From Streptomyces sp. S.PNR 29 (GTDB lineage Bacteria; Actinomycetota; Actinomycetes; Streptomycetales; Streptomycetaceae): 64,000 bases of DNA. The notes beneath the pieces are model-generated. The model saw only the letters and a list, made by a program, of their open reading frames with translations. It was not told where the DNA came from and searched no databases. The stretch is from assembly GCF_030386795.1 (NCBI RefSeq), contig NZ_JANUQM010000014.1:230856-294855 (forward strand), written 5' to 3'. Shown here one piece after another: positions 8,244 to 16,081 of the stretch. Position 1 is the first letter of the stretch. Every line of letters starts with the position of its first letter. A program made the translations under genes and the position numbers.

Positions 8244-9434
8244 GTGCCCGAGACTCCGACGACCAGCGTCCCGTCCCGCCGGGCCCTGCTGCGCACCCTC
8301 GGGGGCGGGGCCCTGCTCGGCGCCCTCGCCGGCTGCGGCGTGCCTGCCGCGTACATCGCGCCCGGCGACCGTGCCGCCCCGGACCGCTCCGCCATCGACA
8401 AGCGTCTGACCTGGGCGAACTGGCCGCTGTACATCGACACCGACGACGAGAACCCGAACAGCCGGCCCACACTGGAGGCGTTCGAGAGGCGCACGGGCAT
8501 CTCCGTCGACTATGTCGAGGAGATCAACGACAACGACGAGTTCTTCGGCAAGATCAGCCCCGCCCTGATGAACCACCGGCAGACGGGCCGCGACCTGATC
8601 GTCATCAGTGACTGGATGTGCGCGCGGTTCGTCCGGCTGGGCTGGGTGCAGGAGATGGACCGCGCCCGCCAGCCGAACGTGACACGGTACCTGGACCCGC
8701 TGCTCACCTCGCCCGCCTTCGACCCCGGCCGCACGTTCACGGTGCCGTGGCAGTCCGGCATCACCGGCATCGCGTACAACCGCCGCAAGCTGGGCCGGGA
8801 GATACGCCATGTCTCCGACCTGTGGGCGAGCGACCTGAAGGGCCGGGTCACCCTCCTCTCCGGCCTGGACGAGGCGTTCGCGCTGCTCATGCAGGGCAAC
8901 GGCGTGGACATCACCCGCTGGACGGCGGACGACTTCCACACCGTCTGCGACCAGGTCGAACGGCACGTCCGCAGCGGGCAGATACGGCGCTTCACCGGCA
9001 ACGACTACACCAAGGACCTGGTCGGCGGCGACGTCCTGGCCTGCCAGGCGTACTCGGGGGACGTGATCCAGCTCCAGGCGGACAACCCCGACATCCGGTT
9101 CGTCGTGCCCGAGGAGGGCGCCGAGCTGTGGGCCGAATCCCTGATGATCCCGAACCTGGCCCGCCACAAGGCGAACGCCGAGCGCCTCATCGACTACTAC
9201 TACCGGCCCGAGGTCGCCGCCGAACTGGCCGCCTGGGTGAACTACGTGTGCCCGGTCCCGGCCGCACAGGACGTGCTCGCCTCCGCCGAGGACCGGGAGA
9301 CCGCGGCCCTGGCCGAGGACCCGCTGATCTTCCCGGACGCGGCGATGCGGGAACGGCTCGCGATCGCGCGGGACATCACGGCGGGGGAGCGGAGTCAGTT
9401 CGCGAAGCGGTGGAACGGCATCGTGGGGATGTGA
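8244..9434 (+). CDS. Orphan PotD-like polyamine-binding lipoprotein
   Basis: A 396-residue extracytoplasmic solute-binding protein of the spermidine/putrescine class. It has a twin-arginine motif (SRRALLRTLGG, residues 11-21) and a lipobox ending at C31 (LAGCG), so it is a Tat-exported lipoprotein. The body parallels the PotD at 25150: both contain EINDN/DINDN-EFFGKI, GRDLIV, IRRFTGNDYT, NAERLIDYYY and NYVCPV. Unlike that copy, no permease or ATPase gene follows. It may therefore deliver ligand to the PotABC complex encoded 18 kb away, or act as a sensor. GTG 8244 is the only sensible in-frame start; its ribosome-binding site is weak. Its 3' end overlaps the convergent nucleotidase gene by 59 nt. 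Confidence 0.88.
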   Translation: MPETPTTSVPSRRALLRTLGGGALLGALAGCGVPAAYIAPGDRAAPDRSAIDKRLTWANWPLYIDTDDENPNSRPTLEAFERRTGISVDYVEEINDNDEFFGKISPALMNHRQTGRDLIVISDWMCARFVRLGWVQEMDRARQPNVTRYLDPLLTSPAFDPGRTFTVPWQSGITGIAYNRRKLGREIRHVSDLWASDLKGRVTLLSGLDEAFALLMQGNGVDITRWTADDFHTVCDQVERHVRSGQIRRFTGNDYTKDLVGGDVLACQAYSGDVIQLQADNPDIRFVVPEEGAELWAESLMIPNLARHKANAERLIDYYYRPEVAAELAAWVNYVCPVPAAQDVLASAEDRETAALAEDPLIFPDAAMRERLAIARDITAGERSQFAKRWNGIVGM

Positions 9435-10383
9435 CGCGGTCGAGGTCCCCCTGATTCACCACTCCGAACGGAATGTGGACGCTCGGAGTGGTCTGGGAGG
9501 TGCCCCTGAGGTGGCTCTCCTGGTCGTCGAAGAAGATGTGCGGCCTCAGTACGTCCATGATCGAGCTCTTGTCGACGCCACCGAGGAAGAAGGCGTCGTT
9601 GACGGTCACGCCCCAGTTGCCGAGGCTCAGTACGGCTCGCTCGTGTGCGGGTGCGCCGCGTGCCGTGACGATGGACACGCGGACGCGGTTCACGTAGGTC
9701 TCGTCCTCCCGGCGCCGTTCCTCCTCCCTGCGCTGCAGCTTGTTGATCTCGCGCAGGAAGTCGCGGAGCGGGCCCGCGTCGTGCGGAGTGGTGACGTTCA
9801 GGGTCTCGTGGGCGCGGAAGCCCTCGATGCCGTCCTGCCGGAACACCCGCTCCGACTCGTCGTCGGCCAGAACGCCGTCGAAGTCGAAGGCGATCCGCAG
9901 GTCCCTGTCCCCGGGGTCGTCGGCCACGGCGGCACCGAGGACCCGGCCCGCCGGCAGACCCGCGGCGACGGCCTCCCGGACGTCGTTCGCGTCCGCCGAC
10001 AGGAACAGCGACATGTGCAGCGCGCGCATGAACGTGTACGGTGCCCGGCCCTGCATGAAGACGGCGCGGCTTATGGGCAGGCCATGAGACGTGATGGAAC
10101 GCATGACCCGAAGTCCCGTGTCGGGGTCGTTGCGGGACAGGATGATCACTTCGACCAGCGGGTCGTCCTCGGGGTTCAGGTCGTTCAGCGACAGGATGCG
10201 GCGAATGAAGGGGAAGGCGACTCCCGGCCGGAGGGTGTTGTCCAGGTTGTCCCGCTGATAGACGCGATAGCCCGCCTCGCCTTCCGCCCGGAACACGGCA
10301 TCGGACTCATCGAGGTCGAACAGAGCGCTGGAGGCGACTCCGATGACCAACCGGTTCTCCAGGCTGTAGGGCGGCACGGTCAC
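9376..10383 (-). CDS. Cytosolic 5'-nucleotidase, cN-I (NT5C1) type
   Basis: About 335 residues resembling the cN-I family (best known from animal cN-IA, which dephosphorylates AMP). Visible are SRNDPDTGLRVM (83-94), the HAD-like DFDGVL (167-172) followed by DDESERVF, IVTARGAP (238-245), the conserved lysine in GGVDKS (268-273) and PHIFFDDQ (281-288). The order and spacing follow the family, so the product probably hydrolyses nucleoside monophosphates in the cytoplasm. GTG 10383 or 10377 is preferred because GAGGGG precedes it; ATG 10416 is possible. The last ~19 residues are encoded opposite the 3' end of the PotD-like gene and look non-homologous, a sign of stop-codon drift after an end-to-end fusion of the two genes. 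Confidence 0.82.
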   Translation of the reverse strand: MTVPPYSLENRLVIGVASSALFDLDESDAVFRAEGEAGYRVYQRDNLDNTLRPGVAFPFIRRILSLNDLNPEDDPLVEVIILSRNDPDTGLRVMRSITSHGLPISRAVFMQGRAPYTFMRALHMSLFLSADANDVREAVAAGLPAGRVLGAAVADDPGDRDLRIAFDFDGVLADDESERVFRQDGIEGFRAHETLNVTTPHDAGPLRDFLREINKLQRREEERRREDETYVNRVRVSIVTARGAPAHERAVLSLGNWGVTVNDAFFLGGVDKSSIMDVLRPHIFFDDQESHLRGTSQTTPSVHIPFGVVNQGDLDRVTSPRCRSTASRTDSAPPP

Positions 10384-10462
10384 TCCCCTCGGGTGAGCCC
10401 TGCGGATCGCAGTCATGGCTACCCCGCCGAACCGCCCTTCACCGACGCTCCTGACAGCGCGC

Positions 10463-11332
10463 CTAGGCCGCGAGTTCCTTGGTGATGCGTTCCAGCATGA
10501 ACGCCGAGGACTCGCGGGCCCGTTCCTCCCAGGCGAAGACGCAGGAGGTGGCGACGCCGTCGAAGTTCAGCTCGCGCAGGGTGCCGAAGAAGGCGTCCCA
10601 GTCGACCTCGCCCTGGCCGATGTCCAGGTGCTGGTGGATACGGGCCGGCGTGCCGGGCGGGTTGAGGATGTAGCGCAGGCCGGAGGAGCCCTTGTGGTTG
10701 AAGGAGTCGGCGATGTGCACGTGCTGGAGCTTGTCCCCGGCGTACCGCATCATCGCGGCGATGTCCGCGCCGACCTCCGAGGTGCCCGAGAGGTGGAAGG
10801 AGTGCGGAGCGCAGTAGAGGTAGTTCACCCAGGGCTTGTTGATGGCGCGGACGAGGTCGACGGCGGGGGTGTTCTCCTCGCAGAAGTCGTCCGGGTGGGC
10901 CTCCAGGTTGAGGGCGATGCCCTCCCGCTCGAACAGCGGCAGCAGCTCCTCCATGGACCGCCAGAAGGCGGCCTCGCTCTCGGCGGCGCGCTCGGGGCGG
11001 CCGTTGAACTCCGAGTTCATCAGCGGGCATTCGAGGTCGGCGGTGATCTCGATCATCCGCTTCCAGTAGCGGACGGCGGCCTGCCGCTCCGTCTCGTCCG
11101 GCGAGGACCACTTGTAGAGGGGGAGCACGGAGGACAGCTGAACGCCGTGCGTGCGCAGGGACTTCTTCAGCGCGGCGACGCGCTCGTCGTCGGCCCGCGG
11201 GTGGAGGAAGAACGGCATGAAGTCCGGGCGCGGGGACAACTCGATGTACTCGTAGCCGAGTTCGGCGACGGTGCGCACCATGTCGTCCATCGGCAGGGCG
11301 CGGAACATGTACGGGTCGAGAGCGATCTTCAT
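10463..11332 (-). CDS. IolH-like sugar phosphate isomerase/epimerase (TIM barrel)
   Basis: A 289-residue AP-endonuclease-2/xylose-isomerase-like TIM barrel. The opening KIALDPYMFR and LGYEYIELSPRPDFMPFFLHPRA resemble the IolH branch of inositol gene clusters. Probable metal ligands are the Glu of LNLEAHPDDF, the His of LQHVHIAD and the Glu of IGQGEVDW. It is the last gene of the four-gene cyclitol operon, and its ATG overlaps the stop of the dehydrogenase gene by 4 nt (ATGA). The exact reaction of IolH proteins is not firmly established; a role in isomerising or dehydrating an inositol-derived ketose is inferred from context. Confidence 0.85.
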   Translation of the reverse strand: MKIALDPYMFRALPMDDMVRTVAELGYEYIELSPRPDFMPFFLHPRADDERVAALKKSLRTHGVQLSSVLPLYKWSSPDETERQAAVRYWKRMIEITADLECPLMNSEFNGRPERAAESEAAFWRSMEELLPLFEREGIALNLEAHPDDFCEENTPAVDLVRAINKPWVNYLYCAPHSFHLSGTSEVGADIAAMMRYAGDKLQHVHIADSFNHKGSSGLRYILNPPGTPARIHQHLDIGQGEVDWDAFFGTLRELNFDGVATSCVFAWEERARESSAFMLERITKELAA

Positions 11333-12348
11333 GCGGTGCCTCCGTAGAAGGCGGGTCGGGGCTTCATGTCGACGGTGACGACGGTGCCGTCGGACTCCAG
11401 GGAGCGGACGGCGGCGTCGGTGATGACGGTGGCGGCGTAGCCGTCCCAGGCGGACGGTCCGGTGGGCTCGGCGCCGGTGGCGACCGTGGCGACCCACTCG
11501 CGGAACTCGGTGTCGAAGGCGTCCGCGAACCGGCCCTTCCAGTCCTGCAGGACGGCGGTGCCGTGCCGTCCGGCGCTGCGGACCCCGACGGCGGCCGGGT
11601 CGGGGAGGCGGACCAGGCCCTCCTCGCCGACGGCTTCGCACTGGATGTCGTAGCCGTACTGGCAGTTGACGAAGACCTCAAGGTCGATGCGGACGCCGCT
11701 CGCGGTCTCGAAGTACATCAGCTGCGGATCCTTGAGGTGGTCGAACCGCTTGCTCGTGGCGCGCGGGGTGATCACCTGGGCGGAGACGATCTCGTCGTCC
11801 AGCAGCCAGCGCAGTACGTCGATCTCGTGCACGGCCGTGTCCTGCGCGGCCATGGCGGAGTGGTACGAGTCCGGGACGGTCGGGTTGCGGTGCGCGCAGT
11901 GCACGATCAGCGGGGTGCCGATCGATCCGGAGGCGATGACCTCCTTCATCTGGCGGTACCCGGCGTCGAAGCGGCGCATGAAGCCGACCTGGACCAGGCG
12001 GCGGCCGCGGGCGCGTTCGGCGTCGACGATGCGGAGGCAGTCCTCGGCGGTGGTGGCGAGGGGCTTCTCGCAGAACACCGGCTTGCCGGCCGCGACGGCG
12101 CCCAGGACGTGCTCGGCGTGCGTGGGGCCCCAGGACGTGACGAGAACGGCGTCCACATCGGGGGAGCCGATCAGGTCGGCGCCGGTCGGCAGGGCGGTGG
12201 CGCCGACGCCGGCGGCCACCTCGGCGGCGCGGGCCGCGTCGATGTCGGTGACGGCGGTGACCTGTGCCCCCGTGACGACCTCGGTGAGTCGTCGTATGTG
12301 GTCCTGGCCGATCATTCCGGCGCCGATGACACCTACACGTACGGTCAT
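11329..12348 (-). CDS. Gfo/Idh/MocA-family dehydrogenase, myo-inositol 2-dehydrogenase-like
   Basis: A 339-residue NAD(P)-dependent oxidoreductase. The Rossmann motif GVIGAGMIG is at 6-14, the catalytic-lysine motif CEKPLA at 93-98 and HEID at 174-177. These are the hallmarks of the IolG-type subgroup that oxidises the 2-hydroxyl of inositols and related polyols or glucosides to the keto form. The product would feed the two TIM-barrel enzymes of the same operon. The gap to the MFS gene is 22 nt, and the stop codon overlaps the downstream gene. The true substrate (myo-, scyllo- or D-chiro-inositol, or a sugar) cannot be read from sequence. Confidence 0.9.
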   Translation of the reverse strand: MTVRVGVIGAGMIGQDHIRRLTEVVTGAQVTAVTDIDAARAAEVAAGVGATALPTGADLIGSPDVDAVLVTSWGPTHAEHVLGAVAAGKPVFCEKPLATTAEDCLRIVDAERARGRRLVQVGFMRRFDAGYRQMKEVIASGSIGTPLIVHCAHRNPTVPDSYHSAMAAQDTAVHEIDVLRWLLDDEIVSAQVITPRATSKRFDHLKDPQLMYFETASGVRIDLEVFVNCQYGYDIQCEAVGEEGLVRLPDPAAVGVRSAGRHGTAVLQDWKGRFADAFDTEFREWVATVATGAEPTGPSAWDGYAATVITDAAVRSLESDGTVVTVDMKPRPAFYGGTA

Positions 12349-12370
12349 GGTCGAGTCCTTCAGACAGTGG

Positions 12371-13792
12371 TCAGGAGAAGCGGGCGCGGAGTTCGGCTTC
12401 GAGGGTTTCGAGCGAGCGGCCCTTGGTCTCGGGGACGTAGAGCTTGACGAAGGCGAGCGAGAGGACGCCCGCCACCACGAACAGGAAGAAGGTGTTGGAG
12501 ATCCCGATCCCGGAGACCAGGGACGGGAAGACCAGGCCGATGACGAAGTTCGTCAGCCACAGCACGACGGCCGCGACGCCCATGCCGAAACCGCGCATCC
12601 GCATCGGGAAGATCTCCGACAGCATCAGCCAGGTCACCGGCGAGATCGCGCCCTGCTGGAAGGCGAGGAAGGTGACCGTCATGGCGAGCACCGCGTAGGC
12701 GCGGCCGTCACCGGAGGGCAGTACGAGGGAGAAGACACCGATCAGCAGCAGTGCGGCGGTGGTGCCGATCTGGCCGGTCATCAGCATCGGGCGGCGGTTG
12801 ACCCGGCCGAGCAGCCAGATGCCCACGAAGGTGGCCAGCACCGAGATCACACCGTTGGCGATGTTCGCGGTGAGGGCGCTGTCCGAGGCGAAGCCGGCGT
12901 CGGTGAGGATCTGGGTGCCGTAGTACATGATCGTGTTGACGCCGGTGATCTGCTGCACGATCGCGATGCCGAAGCCGACGAACATCAGCTTGCGCACCCA
13001 CGGCGTGGCCTTCATGTCCTGCCAGCCGCCCAGCTTCTCCTGCGCCTCCTTGACGGCGAGCGCGGAGACCTCCGCCAGCTCGGCCTCGGCCCGCTGCCGG
13101 GACCGCACCTGCCTGAGGACGTCCAGGGCCTCACCGAAACGGGTCTTGGAGGCCAGCCAGCGCGGGCTCTCCGGCATCACCAGCATGCCGAACCAGAGCA
13201 CGACGGCCGGGAGCGTGGCGATCACCAGCATCCAGCGCCAGACGCCACCGGACTCGCCGCCCACCCGCGCGATGATCGCGTTCGAGGTGAAGGCCAGCAA
13301 CTGCCCACTGACGATCATGAGTTCGTTGCGGGTGACCAGCGCGCCGCGCCGTTCGGCGGGGGAGACCTCCGCGAGATAGACCGGCACCGTCACCGAGGCA
13401 CCGCCGACCGCGAGGCCCAGCACGAAGCGCGCCACGACCATGACCGCGGTGTTCGGCGCGAGCGTGCAGCCCAGCGCGCCGATGAAGAACACCACCGCGA
13501 GGGTGAGGATCGTACGGCGCCGGCCGCGCGCGTCCGACAGTCGGCCTCCGCACACGGCGCCCAGCGCGGCGCCGAGCAGGAGCGAGCTGGTGACCATGCC
13601 CTCGGTGACCGGGGTCAGACCGAGGTCGTCCGTCATGTACGGCAGGGCGCCGTTGATGACGCCGGTGTCGTAGCCGAAGAGGAGTCCGCCGAAGGTGGCG
13701 ATGACGGTGATGAGCCGCAGCCGCCGGGAGACGGACGGCGGCGCGTCGTCCGTGACCGTGGTGGCCTGTGTCGTTTCGTCCCTGACGTCCAT
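12371..13792 (-). CDS. MFS sugar/inositol transporter, IolT-like
   Basis: A 473-residue major-facilitator protein of the sugar-porter family with 12 predicted helices. Signature motifs are GGLLFGYDTGVINGALP near the start of helix 1, GRLSDARGRRR after helix 2, PESPRWL before the central loop, QQITGVNTIMYYG in helix 7 and PETKGRSLETLE at the C-terminus. The GALP/QQITGVN pattern is typical of proton-coupled inositol and hexose importers. It lies within the cyclitol operon, 9 nt after the IolE-like gene, and is presumably the main uptake route for the substrate in the cytoplasmic membrane. Confidence 0.92.
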   Translation of the reverse strand: MDVRDETTQATTVTDDAPPSVSRRLRLITVIATFGGLLFGYDTGVINGALPYMTDDLGLTPVTEGMVTSSLLLGAALGAVCGGRLSDARGRRRTILTLAVVFFIGALGCTLAPNTAVMVVARFVLGLAVGGASVTVPVYLAEVSPAERRGALVTRNELMIVSGQLLAFTSNAIIARVGGESGGVWRWMLVIATLPAVVLWFGMLVMPESPRWLASKTRFGEALDVLRQVRSRQRAEAELAEVSALAVKEAQEKLGGWQDMKATPWVRKLMFVGFGIAIVQQITGVNTIMYYGTQILTDAGFASDSALTANIANGVISVLATFVGIWLLGRVNRRPMLMTGQIGTTAALLLIGVFSLVLPSGDGRAYAVLAMTVTFLAFQQGAISPVTWLMLSEIFPMRMRGFGMGVAAVVLWLTNFVIGLVFPSLVSGIGISNTFFLFVVAGVLSLAFVKLYVPETKGRSLETLEAELRARFS

Positions 13793-13801
13793 GGGCGCCT
13801 C

Positions 13802-14752
13802 CTACCGTGCGAGAGTCGGACGGCGGGTACCCGTCAGCCCGCAGCCGGCCAGGTGCTCACGGGTGCTGACCGCGATGGGCAGCGGCACGTCGGGAGCGCA
13901 CGGGTACAGGTCCTGCTCGACGATCACGAACAACTCGGCGTCGAGGGTGGAGAGTTCGGCCACCACGTCGGCCGGGTTCGGCACGCCCGCCGGAGGCGAG
14001 ACGCACACCCCGCGCTTGACGGCCTCGCCGAAGGAGAGGTCCTCGGCGGCGACCTGGGCCAGGATCTCGGGGTCCATCTGCTTGATGTGGACGTAGCCGA
14101 CGCGCTCGCCGAACCGCCGGATCAGGTCGAGGTTGTCGCCGCCGCCGTAGGCCACGTGCCCGGTGTCCAGGCAGAGGTTGGTGTAGCGGGAGTCCGACTC
14201 GTTCAGCAGCCGCTCGATCTCCGGCTGCGTCTGGATGTGGCTGTCGGCGTGCGGATGGATGACCAGGCGTACGTCGTACTCCTCCAGGAGCAGCTTGCCC
14301 AGCCGGTCGGCGGCCCGGCCGAAGCCCGCCCACTGCTCGGCGGTCAGCTCGGGCGACTCGGTGAACGCGCCGGTCTTCTCGTCCCGGTACATGGGCGGGA
14401 TGAGCACCAGGTGGTGCGCTCCCGCGGCGGCGGTCAGCGAGGCCACCTGCCGGACGTGGGCGAGCATCTCCTCCCACGCCTCCGGCCGGTGCAGCGCGCC
14501 GAACGCGGTGCCACCGGAGACCTGCAGCCCACGGGAGTCCAGCTCTTCCTTCAGCCGCTGCGGATCGGTGGGGAGGTAGCCGTACGGCCCGAGCTCCAGC
14601 CAGCGGTAACCGGCCGCCGCGAGTTCGTCGAGGAAGCGGGTGTACGGCACCTGGTGCTCGTCCTCGGGGAACCAGACCCCCCAGGAGTCGGGGGCCGAGC
14701 CGAGGCACAGGTTGCCCGCGATCGTGCGGAGTGGGGTTGGCGCCGTTGCCAT
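13802..14752 (-). CDS. IolE-like TIM-barrel dehydratase/epimerase
   Basis: A 316-residue AP-endonuclease-2 family TIM barrel. The N-terminus GSAPDSWGVWFPEDEHQ with WLELGPYGYLP is the characteristic start of IolE-type 2-keto-myo-inositol dehydratases and close relatives. Metal-site candidates are the histidine of VIHPHADSHI, the Asp of LCLDTGHVAYGGG, the His of VGYVHIKQMD and the Glu of FVIVEQDL. It is the first gene of the operon. Its ATG lies 51 nt downstream of the ACTAGCGCGCTCTAGT operator. The genes for later inositol steps (iolB, iolC, iolD, iolA) are missing here, so either they lie elsewhere or the substrate is another cyclitol or keto-sugar. Confidence 0.85.
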   Translation of the reverse strand: MATAPTPLRTIAGNLCLGSAPDSWGVWFPEDEHQVPYTRFLDELAAAGYRWLELGPYGYLPTDPQRLKEELDSRGLQVSGGTAFGALHRPEAWEEMLAHVRQVASLTAAAGAHHLVLIPPMYRDEKTGAFTESPELTAEQWAGFGRAADRLGKLLLEEYDVRLVIHPHADSHIQTQPEIERLLNESDSRYTNLCLDTGHVAYGGGDNLDLIRRFGERVGYVHIKQMDPEILAQVAAEDLSFGEAVKRGVCVSPPAGVPNPADVVAELSTLDAELFVIVEQDLYPCAPDVPLPIAVSTREHLAGCGLTGTRRPTLAR

Positions 14753-14803
14753 GGTGTGTCCTTTGCGGAGAGGGGCAGGGACGACCAGGAGGTATCGCGC
14801 TCT

Positions 14804-14819
14804 ACTAGCGCGCTCTAGT
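14804..14819. promoter_or_regulatory. LacI-type operator ACTAGCGCGCTCTAGT, copy 1 (cyclitol operon)
   Basis: A 16-bp near-palindrome identical to the copy at 17177. It lies between the IolE-like gene (start 14752) and the divergent LacI gene, where a repressor of the operon would bind. That it is bound by the adjacent LacI protein is inference. Confidence 0.75.
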
Positions 14820-14888
14820 CCGAGTACGATGACCCCTGTCCAAATGTCATGTCAATAGCTTGTTGCCGGGAGATTTCGCGTCCGCCCG

Positions 14889-14958
14889 CTAGGGTCTGTC
14901 TGACAAATTCCCGTCGTCCGTCCGCGGGGCAGGCGGGAATTTGTCAGACAGGCCCTAG
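14889..14958. repeat. 70-bp palindromic element with 25-bp arms and CTAG ends
   Basis: Arms 14889-14913 and 14934-14958 are inverted copies with a single mismatch, around a 20-bp GC-rich centre. Both ends are CTAG, which reads as part of the arms or as a 4-bp target duplication. It sits between the operator and the start of the LacI gene. It is too long and AT-containing for an ordinary terminator here; a MITE-like insertion or insertion-sequence remnant is the best guess. Confidence 0.6.
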
Positions 14959-14988
14959 GGTGGGCGCCGTCGGAGGGTGGGTGCACTG

Positions 14989-16020
14989 GTGGATGCGTCG
15001 GGCAAGCAGCGGCCCACGATGGCGGACGTCGCCGAGAAGGCGGGCGTGTCCCGGGCGCTCGTCTCGATCGTGTTCCGCAACCAGCCGGGGGCGAGCGAGG
15101 AGACCCGGGAACGGGTGCTGCGGGTCGCCGACGAGATCGGCTACCGCCCCGACAGTGCGGCCCGGCTGCTGGCCCGCGGGCGCAGCCGCACCCTCGGTGT
15201 GATGTTCACCGTCCACCAGACCTTCCACACCGACCTCATCGAGGGCATCTACCCCGAGGCCGAACGCCTCGGCTACGACGTCCTGCTCTCCGCGGCCGCC
15301 GAGGGCCGCAGCGAGGCCAAGGCGGTCGAGGCGCTGCTCAGCCACCGCTGCGAGGCGCTGATCCTGCTGGGACCCGATGCCGAGGCCACCTACCTCGACG
15401 AACTCGGGCGCCGTACGGTCACCGTCTCGGTCAGCCGCCGCGTCCCCCGGGCCCGCGTCGACTTCGTGCACAGCGCCGAGGGCAAGGGTGTACGGCAGGC
15501 CATGGACCACCTGGTCGAACTGGGGCACCGCCGGATCGTGCACATCGACGGCGGCCGGGGCCCGGGGTCGGCCGAGCGGCGGCGTGCCTACCGGGCGGCG
15601 ATGCGCCGGCATGGGCTTGAGGCCGAGGTGCGGGTGATCCCCGGCGATCACACGGAGCAGTCGGGCATCGATACGGGGCGCATGCTCCTGGCGGAGCGGG
15701 ACCGGGGGCTGCCGCTGCCGACGGCGGTCCTCGCGGGCAACGACCGCAGCGCCATGGGCCTGCTGATGTCCCTGACGCGGGCCGGCGTCGAGGTGCCGCG
15801 CGACCTGTCCGTCGTCGGATACGACGACAGCCACCTCTCCCATCTGATGCCGATCGGGCTGACCACGGTCCGTCAGGACGCGGTGCTGATGGCGGAGCAC
15901 GCGGTGCAGTTCGCCGTGCAGCGGCTGGAGAAGCCGGAGCTGGAGCCGAGGGAGGCGGTCCTGGACCCGAAGCTGGTGGTACGGGGGACCAGTGGGCCGC
16001 CGCCGGAGGGTGCGGTCTGA
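14989..16020 (+). CDS. LacI-family transcriptional regulator of the cyclitol locus
   Basis: A 343-residue LacI/GalR regulator. The helix-turn-helix is at residues 8-30 (TMADVAEKAGVSRALVSIVF), then the hinge PDSAARLLARGRSRTLGVMF and a periplasmic-binding-like effector domain with VGYDDSHLSHLMPIGLTTV. GTG 14989 is preferred, with GGAGG 12 nt upstream; GTG 14977 lies too close to that site. It is divergent from the IolE-like operon and convergent with the orphan sugar-binding protein. Two identical operators flank it, one before each target. It is probably a repressor released by the imported cyclitol or a derivative. Confidence 0.92.
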   Translation: MDASGKQRPTMADVAEKAGVSRALVSIVFRNQPGASEETRERVLRVADEIGYRPDSAARLLARGRSRTLGVMFTVHQTFHTDLIEGIYPEAERLGYDVLLSAAAEGRSEAKAVEALLSHRCEALILLGPDAEATYLDELGRRTVTVSVSRRVPRARVDFVHSAEGKGVRQAMDHLVELGHRRIVHIDGGRGPGSAERRRAYRAAMRRHGLEAEVRVIPGDHTEQSGIDTGRMLLAERDRGLPLPTAVLAGNDRSAMGLLMSLTRAGVEVPRDLSVVGYDDSHLSHLMPIGLTTVRQDAVLMAEHAVQFAVQRLEKPELEPREAVLDPKLVVRGTSGPPPEGAV

Positions 16021-16033
16021 GCACACGGGGGCG

Positions 16034-16061
16034 GGCCGGCACCGCGCGCGCGGTGCCGGCC
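16034..16061. terminator. Bidirectional terminator between convergent genes
   Basis: A perfect 12-bp stem, GGCCGGCACCGC with GCGGTGCCGGCC, and a 4-nt GCGC loop. It lies exactly between the stops of the LacI gene and the minus-strand binding-protein gene. Confidence 0.85.
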
Positions 16062-16081
16062 GATCGCGGTGATCACCACGG

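Noticed and set aside
7713..9167. Minus-strand frame through the 8-kb repeat (Pro/Gly repeat protein)
   Set aside because: Its proline repeats come from the DNA tandem repeat, and half of the frame is antisense to the PotD-like gene. There is no signal peptide or ribosome-binding site.
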